A DNA stretch of 8,495 bases from Bacteroidota bacterium (GCA_021790055.1 JAJYIL010000109.1:1-8495), one strand, 5' to 3'. Counted from the stretch's first letter, positions 1 through 7,373 are shown. A program made the numbers and translations. The notes: a model not told the origin generated them from the letters alone.

Positions 1-59
1 CGTAGGTGTAAAAGCTTCTTTGCTGTTTGCGTTAGCCTTGTAAAAATATTTAAATTCAT
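1..59 (-). CDS. Partial reading frame overlapping the metX stop (next gene, or shifted metX tail)
   Basis: An ATG shares ATGA with the metX TGA stop, and its frame stays open for 19 codons to the window edge (begins [11 protein letters not shown], continues TAKKLLHL). No Shine-Dalgarno is visible upstream. A true gene here would be translated by coupling to metX, as ATGA overlaps in operons often are. The alternative is that this is the displaced C-terminal frame of metX. The upstream gene ends exactly where the family has a strand followed by Asp-Ser-Asp-x-Leu-Phe, and the stretch [10 protein letters not shown] loosely resembles that segment. Too little is visible to assign a function. An open frame is present, but its nature is undecided. 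Confidence 0.45.
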   Translation of the reverse strand, partial: MNLNIFTRLTQTAKKLLHL

Positions 60-1108
60 ATATTTAAAATGGCCGTTATGTCGCTGTTCAATGAGCGCGC
101 TTTAATGCTGCTGAGCGCTTCTTGAATTGTTCCTCTCCCTGTGCTTACGTCGTGAAGGTCCATCGCATTAGTAATGTAAAGGTATGTGTTTGCATCAAAC
201 CTGTTGACAAGCTTTTCGCCTTGGTACTCCAGGTAGCTTTCAATGTGAAATTGACTTCGCTTACCGAAAACATTATCCTTATCTTCAGCCAATTTTCTGC
301 CGAATTTAAGATCAAAAGAGGCTGAGCTGCGGTAGCTTATCATTGCTATCTTTCGCGCAAGGCTTAATCCTCTGGCAGGTTGGTGAGTGTAATTTCCGTT
401 TTTCCATTCCGAGTCATTTATTATTGCATCTCGCGCGGCTTCGTTTAATGATATGCACCATGGCGAATGCTTTGCCGCAGTTGCGATAGGAATTATGGAC
501 TCAACAATCTCTGGGTACATAATTGCCCATTCGAGCACTTGCATTCCGCCAAGTGAGCCGCCGGAAATAGTTACTAACTTTTTTACGCCAAGATTCCTTA
601 TCAATTTATATTGAACATTTACCATATCGCGAACAGTAACGGAAGGGAAGTCAAGCTTATATTGATTTCCTGTAGTTGGATTTATATTTGTTGGCCCGGT
701 AGAGCCGTAACATCCGCTTAAAAAGTTAATACAAATAACAAAGTATTTCTCGGTATCAAAAGCTTTCCCGGAACCAATCAGAGGATCCCACCATCCTGCT
801 TTTCCTAAAAACATTTTATTGTACTTTAACAGGAATTCTTCATTTGCTGTATTTGCAACTTCTTCTTCAGTAATAATTCCGGCAGCATGTGCGTTTCCGG
901 TTAATGCATGACAAATAAGTATCGCATTATCTCCATTTCTATTTAGATTGCCGTAAATCTGGTATGAAGCTGTAACTTCATTTAACTTTTCTCCGGACTC
1001 CAGGTGTAGAGGCTCATTTTCGTCATAGAGTCGGACGAAATTAGTTCTTGCAGCTATTTCAGTTGTTTCTTTTCGCATTGCGGTCGTTTCCGTCAAAACA
1101 GTTTCCAT
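56..1108 (-). CDS. metX: Homoserine O-acetyltransferase, C-terminally truncated as read
   Basis: This alpha/beta-hydrolase-fold acyltransferase should convert homoserine and acetyl-CoA to O-acetylhomoserine in the cytoplasm, the substrate of the adjacent metY product. The oxyanion region CHALTGNAH is at residues 66-74. The [12 protein letters not shown] segment is near 128-139. The nucleophile elbow GGSLGGMQ has Ser185 as the presumed catalytic serine. The family segment [13 protein letters not shown] follows late in the chain. The protein then ends after [17 protein letters not shown]. Family members continue for roughly 60 more residues carrying the catalytic Asp and the Gly-His-Asp motif, and neither is present. 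The N-terminus is long: Met1 has only an A-rich AAAGAAAA leader, and Met11 is an alternative start. It lies 111 bp after metY on the same strand and is probably co-transcribed under the SAM riboswitch. Family identity is certain; activity of this form is doubtful. Confidence 0.93.
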   Translation of the reverse strand: METVLTETTAMRKETTEIAARTNFVRLYDENEPLHLESGEKLNEVTASYQIYGNLNRNGDNAILICHALTGNAHAAGIITEEEVANTANEEFLLKYNKMFLGKAGWWDPLIGSGKAFDTEKYFVICINFLSGCYGSTGPTNINPTTGNQYKLDFPSVTVRDMVNVQYKLIRNLGVKKLVTISGGSLGGMQVLEWAIMYPEIVESIIPIATAAKHSPWCISLNEAARDAIINDSEWKNGNYTHQPARGLSLARKIAMISYRSSASFDLKFGRKLAEDKDNVFGKRSQFHIESYLEYQGEKLVNRFDANTYLYITNAMDLHDVSTGRGTIQEALSSIKARSLNSDITAILNI

Positions 1109-1164
1109 TTTATTTTCTTTGTAAAAAGATAATTAATAAATATTAAACTTACTAAAATTTAGCT

Positions 1165-1189
1165 CATGGCAGAAAAATATTCTGCCATG
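1165..1189 (-). repeat. Perfect inverted repeat between metY and metX
   Basis: Two 10-base arms, catggcagaa and ttctgccatg, are perfectly complementary with a 5-nt loop. They sit 31 nt after the metY stop. In the minus-strand RNA no uridine run follows, so this does not look like an efficient intrinsic terminator. It could be a partial attenuator, an mRNA-processing site or a 3' stabiliser that sets the metY:metX ratio. The structure is seen in the sequence; its role is inferred. Confidence 0.6.
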
Positions 1190-1219
1190 GCATTTTACTT
1201 TCCAAATGTTTGTTTGCAC

Positions 1220-2584
<1,365 letters not shown>

Positions 2585-2608
2585 TTATGTCTGTCTTTCG
2601 ATATAAAT

Positions 2609-2655
2609 GCATAGGGCAAAGAGCATAGCGCATAGGATTGGTAACGCTTTGCCCT
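2609..2655 (-). repeat. Leader inverted repeat with three GCATAG words
   Basis: Arms agggcaaag (2613-2621) and ctttgccct (2647-2655) are perfectly complementary over 9 bp with a 25-nt loop. The word GCATAG occurs at 2609-2614, 2623-2628 and 2630-2635. The element lies in the metY leader, between the riboswitch terminator and the metY ribosome binding site. It lacks a T-tract and stays clear of the ribosome binding site, so no terminator or translational operator is obvious. It may be a dispersed intergenic word repeat; that is inference. Confidence 0.5.
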
Positions 2656-2670
2656 TTGCAAATTCATTTC

Positions 2671-2710
2671 AAAAAAAAACCTCTCCGGTAAAGATTAATC
2701 GAAGAGGTTT
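2671..2710 (-). terminator. Expression-platform terminator of the SAM-I riboswitch
   Basis: In the minus-strand RNA an AAACCUCU arm (2710-2703) pairs with AGAGGUUU (2684-2677), followed by an unbroken U run (plus-strand A run 2671-2679). The terminator 5' arm overlaps CCUCUU, which can instead pair with GAGAGG in the 3' strand of the aptamer P1 helix and just beyond (plus 2721-2726). The two pairings exclude each other. SAM holds P1 closed and lets the terminator form; without SAM the antiterminator forms and metY is transcribed. Confidence 0.9.
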
Positions 2711-2721
2711 AAAAACTTCTC

Positions 2722-2837
2722 CTCTCATCTTTCCCGTAATCCCGTTGAACCGGGATTGGGCAGGAAGTAGCACCCCGGTAATTTCGGGGTTGCTAAGGTT
2801 TCACAGGGCCTGTTCCCTCTACCTTTCTCGATAAGAG
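2722..2837 (-). promoter_or_regulatory. SAM-I (S-box) riboswitch aptamer controlling metY-metX
   Basis: The minus-strand RNA carries the S-box core. P1 is formed by CUCUUAUC and GAUGAGAG, 8 bp with one G-U. The 5' side of the core reads AGAGGGAACAGGCCCUGUGA, followed by AAACCUUAGCAACC. P3 is closed by a CCCCG/CGGGG helix and followed by GGUGCUACUUCC. P4 is AAUCCCG/CGGGAUU. The 116-nt length is normal for the family. SAM-I aptamers bind S-adenosylmethionine and usually cause early termination when it is bound; a matching terminator lies just downstream. Genes of methionine synthesis follow directly, which fits. Confidence 0.96.
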
Positions 2838-2870
2838 CTAAAATATTTTTTAGTTATATTTTTATGTCAT
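2838..2870 (-). promoter_or_regulatory. Possible second promoter directly before the riboswitch
   Basis: On the minus strand ATGACA is followed after 19 nt by TATTTTAG, which matches the Bacteroidota TAnnTTTG element at 7 of 8 positions. Initiation a few bases downstream would start the RNA within P1, possibly trimming it, so the fit is imperfect. The surrounding DNA is very A/T-rich, so such words arise easily by chance. If real, it would let metY-metX be transcribed without passing the upstream Cys/Met-rich ORF. Confidence 0.35.
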
Positions 2871-2884
2871 TAAATTTTTCCAAT

Positions 2885-2914
2885 AAAAAAGCCCTTCTCT
2901 TTAGGGGAAGGGCT
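2885..2914 (-). terminator. Rho-independent terminator after the short Cys/Met ORF
   Basis: The minus-strand RNA has arms AGCCCUUC (2914-2907) and GAAGGGCU (2897-2890), an 8-bp helix that extends inwards with weaker pairs. A run of six U follows, including the last stem base. It starts 26 nt after the stop codon of the short ORF and ends before the riboswitch. CCUUCC in its 5' arm is complementary to GGAAGG in the last codons of that ORF (plus 2952-2957), which offers a competing antiterminator pairing. Confidence 0.88.
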
Positions 2915-2940
2915 AAGTCTAAATTCCTGTTTTATTAAAG

Positions 2941-3036
2941 TTAGGCTGCGTCCTTCCGAGATGAAATGCTCATCATCATACAGCAAAGACACATTGCCAT
3001 TTCTTTAGCTATAATATTTCTGTTCTCTGTCTTCAT
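2941..3036 (-). CDS. Putative Cys/Met-rich leader peptide, 31 residues
   Basis: The peptide begins MKTENRNIIAKEMA, continues with MCLCCMMM at residues 15-22 and ends SISSRKDAA. It has six Met and three Cys in 31 residues, clustered in the middle. The frame is also open upstream to an ATG at 3189, but the promoter at 3048-3078 lies inside that longer frame, so the ATG at 3036 is preferred. It has an A-rich ATTAAA leader and no Shine-Dalgarno. A terminator follows the stop, then the SAM riboswitch and metY-metX. This order matches amino-acid biosynthesis attenuators, in which a leader peptide rich in the pathway product senses charged tRNA. I infer a Cys/Met-sensing leader and know no named family for it. 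A chance ORF cannot be excluded. Confidence 0.6.
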   Translation of the reverse strand: MKTENRNIIAKEMAMCLCCMMMSISSRKDAA

Positions 3037-3047
3037 TTTAATGACGG

Positions 3048-3078
3048 CAAAAATAAGTGATAATATTCTTCTTGTCAA
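3048..3078 (-). promoter_or_regulatory. Bacteroidota-type promoter for the leader peptide and perhaps metY-metX
   Basis: On the minus strand TTGACA is followed after 17 nt by TATTTTTG. The first word is a perfect -35 hexamer and supplies the TTG of the Bacteroidota -33 element. The second matches TAnnTTTG at every fixed position, with 20 nt between TTG and TA. A/T-rich DNA with a run of eight T lies just upstream. Initiation would fall only about 5-8 nt before the ATG at 3036, so the 5' UTR would be very short. Confidence 0.65.
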
Positions 3079-3134
3079 GTGTTGAATGAAAAAAAATAAT
3101 TTTTGTGTTATGTGCCTATCATTCTTAATCTCAC

Positions 3135-3173
3135 TCTTAATCCTAATCGAATAATATTCGAATAAGATTAAGA
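3135..3173. repeat. 39-bp near-perfect palindrome after the AAA+ gene
   Basis: Two 19-base arms (3135-3153 and 3155-3173) flank one central base and pair at 17 of 19 positions. The mismatches are 3143/3165 and 3146/3162. The palindrome starts 5 nt after the stop of the large AAA+ gene in the direction of transcription. No uridine run follows at once. It could cap and stabilise the AAA+ mRNA 3' end or be a binding site for a dimeric protein. An extra copy of the arm word tcttaatc lies at 3123-3130. Confidence 0.65.
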
Positions 3174-3178
3174 AGATT

Positions 3179-6100
3179 TTAGATTTCATTCAGTTCAATC
3201 TTATTCACATCTTCGTATGAAATTGTCATCAGGTCATTATCATCAGGATTTAGCAAGGTAAGAATTCTTTCTTCCTGGTTGCTTATTGCTTTGTAAAGGA
3301 TATTTTTTACCGTCCTTGCATTGCCGAAGTTCTTGTCCCGTTTGTTATACAAGCTGGTAAAAATCTCAAGTAAAAGCTGCCAAGCGCCCTCATCAAGCTT
3401 ATAGCCGTTCTTTTCGCTAATAATGTTTGCAATTTCCAGCATCTGCCTTGGGGTGTAATCATCAAAATTAAAAATATTCGGGAATCTCGATTCAACACCT
3501 GGGTTTGAGTTTAAAAAGTCTTTCATCTCTTCGGTATAGCCGGCAACTATAACTACAAGCTTGCCGTTATCGTCTTCCATCCTTTTTAAAAGCGTATCAA
3601 CCGCCTCCTGACCAAAATCCGAAGTGCCGCGAATAAGGGTATAGGCTTCGTCTATAAATAAAGTGCCGCCGAGAGCTTTATCGATAATCTCATTTGTTTT
3701 AGATGCAGTCTGCCCTTGGTAACCGGCAACTAAATTTGAGCGGTTGACCTCAATCAAATGCCCATTCTCCAGGATTCCCATCTCTTTATAAATCTTACTT
3801 AGAAGCCTTGCAACAGTGGTTTTACCGGAGCCGGGGTTTCCTGTAAAAACGGAATTTAAATTTTTGGGAATGACATTAAGCCCGCGTTGTTTTCGAAGCT
3901 TTGCAACCTTCAAGCTGCTGATTAGCTTGTCAACAGATTTTTTTACGGAGCCTAACCCGGTTAAGTTATCCAATTCATCTAAATATTTGTTAAGAAGCTC
4001 AGGGTCTCCTTCAACCTTGAAAAATTGCTTATCTTTTTTATGTTCGATTAAATTGCTGATATCATCAAGAAGAATATATTTCAAGACTTCTTCATGTCGC
4101 TCTTCGGAAGGTATATCGGCTACTCGAAGCATCTGGTTCTTCAAAGCGCTTTCAACTAAATCGCGAACTAACCTTCCGTTTCCGAAAGTCTTATCCCTGC
4201 TTCGATATATTTTGTTGAAATGCTTTTTCAACGGCTCGCGTGCTTCTTCGTCAATAATGTGTTCTTTACTCTCAAAAAGCTTTTCTGTTATCTGCATTAG
4301 TTCATCCGGCGAGTAATCTTCAAAAAGTATTCTCTTTGTAAAGCGCGATTGCAAACCGGGATTTGAGTTGATGAAGCTATTCATCTCATTTGTATAGCCG
4401 GCGGCAATTACAATAAATTTACCCCTATCGTCTTCCATTCTTTTTAAAAGAGTGTCAAGTGCTTCTTTACCGAAATCGGAACTGCTTCCTTCGCCGGATT
4501 TTATCAGCGTGTATGCCTCGTCGATAAACAGTGTTCCGCCTATAGCCTTATCAATTGCCGCTTTTGTTTTCTCAGCAGTTTGCCCGACAAAGCTTGCAAC
4601 CAAGCCTTGCCGGTCTATTTCAACTAAGTGTCCTTTAGGAAGAATTCCCAGGGCAGAATAGATTTCGCTGAACAACCTTGCAACAGTCGTTTTGCCGGTC
4701 CCCGGATTGCCAAGGAAAATTATGTGCGATGAGAATTTATCATGAATATTTTCTCCCTGCTCGGAATAAAATCTTGCCAGCTTTACAATCTCGTTTATCT
4801 CTTTCTTTACAGATTCCATCCCTATTAGGTTATAAAGTTTATCCAACGCTTTTGCTAAAGCTTCTTCATCGATTCCGATCTTCGCATCTTTATTACTTCC
4901 GACTTGAATAATTGCAAGAACATCTTCGTCGAGTATCGTAGTCATCGTTTCTTTTGTTCGCTGTTCTTCAGGCATCTTCAAGTAGCGCTTGCTAAGATGA
5001 ATCTTGGATTCGTTAAAATAATTCCTTACCAATCTTGCATTGCCGAACGACTTGTCTCTCTTCCTGTAAAGATTGGTGAACTGTTTCTTCAAAATTTCCA
5101 GCGCCTGCTCGTGAATCAAGTATTCTTCTCTGTTGGCAAACTGCTTAAAAATCTCGACAAGCTCTTCCGGTGTATAATCATCAAAGTTGAAGAAATGATT
5201 GAATCGCGATTTCAAACCCGGATTTGAATTGATGAATGAATTCATTTCTTCCGGGTAGCCGGCTGTAATTACGGCAAACTCGCCCTTGCTGTCTTCCATC
5301 CGCTTCAGTAAAATATCAATCGCTTCCTGCCCGAAATCCTGTGCGTTGCCTTCTTTCTTCAGCATGTAAGCTTCATCGATAAACAATAATCCACCGATTG
5401 CTTCATCGATTACCTTGTTAGTCTTCTGTGCCGTTTCACCAATATACTGCCCGACAATTCCGGAACGGTCGACCTCAATTACGTGCCCATTCTTCAACAG
5501 TCCCATCGCCTTGAAAATTTTTCCAAGCAGCCGCGCAATCGATGTTTTACCGGTTCCGGGATTTCCAAGAAACACCGAATGTACGCTGAGTCCTTCTTGA
5601 GTCTTTAGCCCGAGCTTCTTTCTTTCATGTAAAAAATTTAAGTAATCAACAAAATCCTTCATAGATTGCTTAACCCCCTGCAGACCTGTATAAGAATCAA
5701 GTTCAGCAAGAAGCTCATCAAGGGATTTTTCTTCCTGCGGCTTTAGAGAAGATGTATTCACTTCATCCGGCTGTTCGGTAACAGGCTTTTCAAGCGGCTC
5801 CGATTCATCAAGGTGAACATTGTCTTCTTCAAAATTAAATATATCGGATTGACCGACAAGGAACCAGCGTGTACAGACAAGATAGTTGTCTAAAAAAATA
5901 TCGACTTTACCCTGTCCTTCTTTCCAGAAGCCTGGCTTTTCGGTACCCCAGCTTTGAACAAATTCAACAACCTTCCAATCCTTTTCCATACCGAGGGTGA
6001 AATGATGCTGTCCAACCTCGGCATTATTCAAATACCAGATTGCACTGCCTTCAACATCAATGCTTTTGTTGCCGAAGAAAGGATTATCCAGAACAATTTC

Positions 6101-7060
6101 AACTCCGATGTATCGGATAGTTTCTTCGCTGAATTGCAGTAGATAGGTTCGCTTTCCCGCTCTTAGGTTTTCAATCAAGTCGTATGTCTTAACCTGATAG
6201 ATATGGAAAAGCTTGTTATCATAGACTTCCGCATCGGTGCGCTTTTGGACAGGCTCAATTAATTCTTCTTCAGATGATTCGGATGGTTCTCCATTATGCA
6301 GCTTTAGAATTTTCTGGTATAAGACTTTAAATCTAATATCATCATTCAAAATATCTCTTACTGATTCTGCCTTCTGATATGCGCCGTTGATTTGAAACAT
6401 TTCAAGCAAAGATTTTAACTCAAGCAAATGAGCTTCGTTATGTTCATCTTTTAACGAAGGAGTGTTTAACGTCTCCCTTGCAACCCAAAGAGAGAACCAT
6501 GCCTCTTTTTCACCAAGCGCTTCTTCGCCCTCTTTCATCAAGGACTTCTTCTTTGAAAAGATACCGCTGAAAAATCCTTCATCGTAACCGAGAGTTTTTC
6601 GGAACCAATCTCTTACCCTTGGAAGCTTTGGCGTTTCTCCTTTATCAATCTCGATTGCTTTATCTATTTCTTCAACACCCTCAAAGAATCTTCCAAGTCC
6701 TCCAAGCGCTCTTGCTTTGTTTAGATGAGCCCATGCAAGCTGGTCAGGCTTTTTCTTAATTGCCCAATCCAAATCCGATATGGCGCCTTCGAAGATGCTC
6801 ATCCTCATTAAAAGAAATCCGCGGTACAACCTTGAGTTTACATCGTCGCCGTTAATTTGCACTGCAAGATTTGCCATCTCCAGGGCTTTCGATGGAAATC
6901 CGTTTTCCAGCAAAGCCCAGGCTAAACATGAGGCTGCCTTGTAATCATACTGTCTCTCATCATATATTTGCCTGGCAGCAGTTAGCGCCATACGATATCT
7001 TCCTTGTCTCAGATGTTCATAAGCTTCCTTTAACAAATCATCGAGTTCTTCGGGCGTCAA
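3179..7060 (-). CDS. TPR / beta-domain / triple CbxX-CfxQ-type AAA+ ATPase
   Basis: This 1293-residue protein has no signal peptide or membrane segment, so it is probably cytoplasmic. Residues 10-140 form about three to four TPR-like helical repeats, and 145-255 is further helix. An acidic linker leads to a beta-rich domain of unknown type at about 280-405, followed by a second acidic linker. Three AAA+ modules then start near 446, 740 and 1030, each opening with a G[LM]xxVK motif. Walker A is GNPGTGKT at 499 and 784 and GNPGSGKT at 1074. Walker B is LFIDEAY from 559, 844 and 1134. SRF arginine fingers are Arg619, Arg906 and Arg1192, and each module has an FGN-[AG]-R sensor-2 motif. All three look active. 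Relatives with one module include Rubisco activase CbxX, SpoVK and EccA, the last also TPR-AAA. The gene is monocistronic, so no partner is visible. A remodelling or unfolding role is inferred; the substrate is unknown. The start is TTG. Confidence 0.93.
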   Translation of the reverse strand: MTPEELDDLLKEAYEHLRQGRYRMALTAARQIYDERQYDYKAASCLAWALLENGFPSKALEMANLAVQINGDDVNSRLYRGFLLMRMSIFEGAISDLDWAIKKKPDQLAWAHLNKARALGGLGRFFEGVEEIDKAIEIDKGETPKLPRVRDWFRKTLGYDEGFFSGIFSKKKSLMKEGEEALGEKEAWFSLWVARETLNTPSLKDEHNEAHLLELKSLLEMFQINGAYQKAESVRDILNDDIRFKVLYQKILKLHNGEPSESSEEELIEPVQKRTDAEVYDNKLFHIYQVKTYDLIENLRAGKRTYLLQFSEETIRYIGVEIVLDNPFFGNKSIDVEGSAIWYLNNAEVGQHHFTLGMEKDWKVVEFVQSWGTEKPGFWKEGQGKVDIFLDNYLVCTRWFLVGQSDIFNFEEDNVHLDESEPLEKPVTEQPDEVNTSSLKPQEEKSLDELLAELDSYTGLQGVKQSMKDFVDYLNFLHERKKLGLKTQEGLSVHSVFLGNPGTGKTSIARLLGKIFKAMGLLKNGHVIEVDRSGIVGQYIGETAQKTNKVIDEAIGGLLFIDEAYMLKKEGNAQDFGQEAIDILLKRMEDSKGEFAVITAGYPEEMNSFINSNPGLKSRFNHFFNFDDYTPEELVEIFKQFANREEYLIHEQALEILKKQFTNLYRKRDKSFGNARLVRNYFNESKIHLSKRYLKMPEEQRTKETMTTILDEDVLAIIQVGSNKDAKIGIDEEALAKALDKLYNLIGMESVKKEINEIVKLARFYSEQGENIHDKFSSHIIFLGNPGTGKTTVARLFSEIYSALGILPKGHLVEIDRQGLVASFVGQTAEKTKAAIDKAIGGTLFIDEAYTLIKSGEGSSSDFGKEALDTLLKRMEDDRGKFIVIAAGYTNEMNSFINSNPGLQSRFTKRILFEDYSPDELMQITEKLFESKEHIIDEEAREPLKKHFNKIYRSRDKTFGNGRLVRDLVESALKNQMLRVADIPSEERHEEVLKYILLDDISNLIEHKKDKQFFKVEGDPELLNKYLDELDNLTGLGSVKKSVDKLISSLKVAKLRKQRGLNVIPKNLNSVFTGNPGSGKTTVARLLSKIYKEMGILENGHLIEVNRSNLVAGYQGQTASKTNEIIDKALGGTLFIDEAYTLIRGTSDFGQEAVDTLLKRMEDDNGKLVVIVAGYTEEMKDFLNSNPGVESRFPNIFNFDDYTPRQMLEIANIISEKNGYKLDEGAWQLLLEIFTSLYNKRDKNFGNARTVKNILYKAISNQEERILTLLNPDDNDLMTISYEDVNKIELNEI

Positions 7061-7072
7061 TTTATTTTCTCC
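7058..7072 (-). promoter_or_regulatory. Ribosome binding site fixing a TTG start for the AAA+ gene
   Basis: GGAG (plus ctcc, 7069-7072) lies 8 nt upstream of TTG at 7060-7058. The same frame meets a TGA 15 codons upstream with no ATG in between, and the next ATG would remove part of the first TPR helix. TTG with this ribosome binding site is therefore the best start. Confidence 0.75.
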
Positions 7073-7088
7073 ACTGAAAGATTCGCTT

Positions 7089-7119
7089 CATAAATATTTT
7101 TTCATCAACTGATATACAA
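7089..7119 (-). promoter_or_regulatory. Probable promoter of the AAA+ gene
   Basis: On the minus strand TTG is followed after 20 nt by TATTTATG, a 7-of-8 match to the Bacteroidota TAnnTTTG element with the expected spacing. The 5' UTR would be about 20-25 nt and would include the GGAG ribosome binding site. The context is A/T-rich, so a chance match is possible. Confidence 0.5.
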
Positions 7120-7373
7120 TATAGCAATTTATTGTGAAAGGAATAAAGCGTGAGTTAACCTTAGCGTTAATTATTAATTAGGTCCGGCAGGGAAAGAATC
7201 AAGTTAAAGTTATAATGTTATAAGGGTATAAGGCAAAACGGCATAAGATATACGTTCATACGATTCACCCATATACCTTATACCCCTATATTTTTATACT
7301 GCATACCTGAACACTTTGGTGGTTTGAGATAATTTTTGTTACTTATTTGGCAATTTAACAAGCAAGATGTTTA
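7120..7373. other. Intergenic region between the beta-barrel gene and the AAA+ promoter
   Basis: No ORF with a ribosome binding site, no RNA gene and no convincing terminator for the upstream beta-barrel gene is visible. The stretch is A/T-rich and contains the long inverted repeat described separately, plus a small A/T palindrome (taattattaatta) near 7169-7181. Confidence 0.6.
7219..7290. repeat. Long inverted repeat of TATAAGG-type words
   Basis: Arms tataagggtataagg (7219-7233) and ccttatacccctata (7276-7290) are complementary at 14 of 15 positions; the only mismatch pairs 7223 with 7286. The loop is 42 nt. Within the arms TATAAGG is itself nearly repeated, so the element consists of a short word copied in both orientations. 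A run of five T follows only on the plus strand, where no gene precedes it, so it is not a terminator for the neighbouring genes. Confidence 0.65.

Noticed and set aside
122..325. Plus-strand open frame of 67 codons inside metX
   Set aside because: It is antisense to a well-conserved coding region and shows no start signal.
2607..2834. Plus-strand open frame of 75 codons across the metY leader
   Set aside because: It is antisense to the SAM-I riboswitch and its terminator; the RNA structures fully explain the sequence.
3088..3100. T-run after the AAA+ gene (minus strand) as part of its terminator
   Set aside because: It lies about 35 nt beyond the palindrome with no stem directly before it. 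It is better read as A/T-rich DNA upstream of the leader promoter.
3037..3189. Upstream extension of the short ORF to an ATG that overlaps the AAA+ stop, giving an 82-residue protein
   Set aside because: The extension has no ribosome binding site, is made of A/T-driven Lys/Ile/Phe codons, spans the palindrome and contains the promoter at 3048-3078. Only the 31-codon part is favoured.
3816..4316. Plus-strand open frame of 166 codons inside the AAA+ gene
   Set aside because: It is antisense to conserved Walker-motif coding sequence, has no ribosome binding site and is rich in Ser/Leu/Arg as expected of a complement shadow.
3450..5650. Repeated DNA words inside the AAA+ gene as a repeat array or CRISPR
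   Set aside because: The similarity comes from three homologous protein modules about 285-290 codons apart, not from short regular direct repeats with spacers.
3179..7060. AAA+ gene as part of an anti-phage or secretion system
   Set aside because: No nuclease, effector, toxin, secretion component or co-directional partner adjoins it. Its neighbours are housekeeping methionine genes and a beta-barrel gene, so context gives no support.
7219..7290. Inverted repeat as terminator of the beta-barrel gene
   Set aside because: The T run follows the hairpin only on the plus strand, the wrong direction for the minus-strand genes, and the loop of 42 nt is too long.
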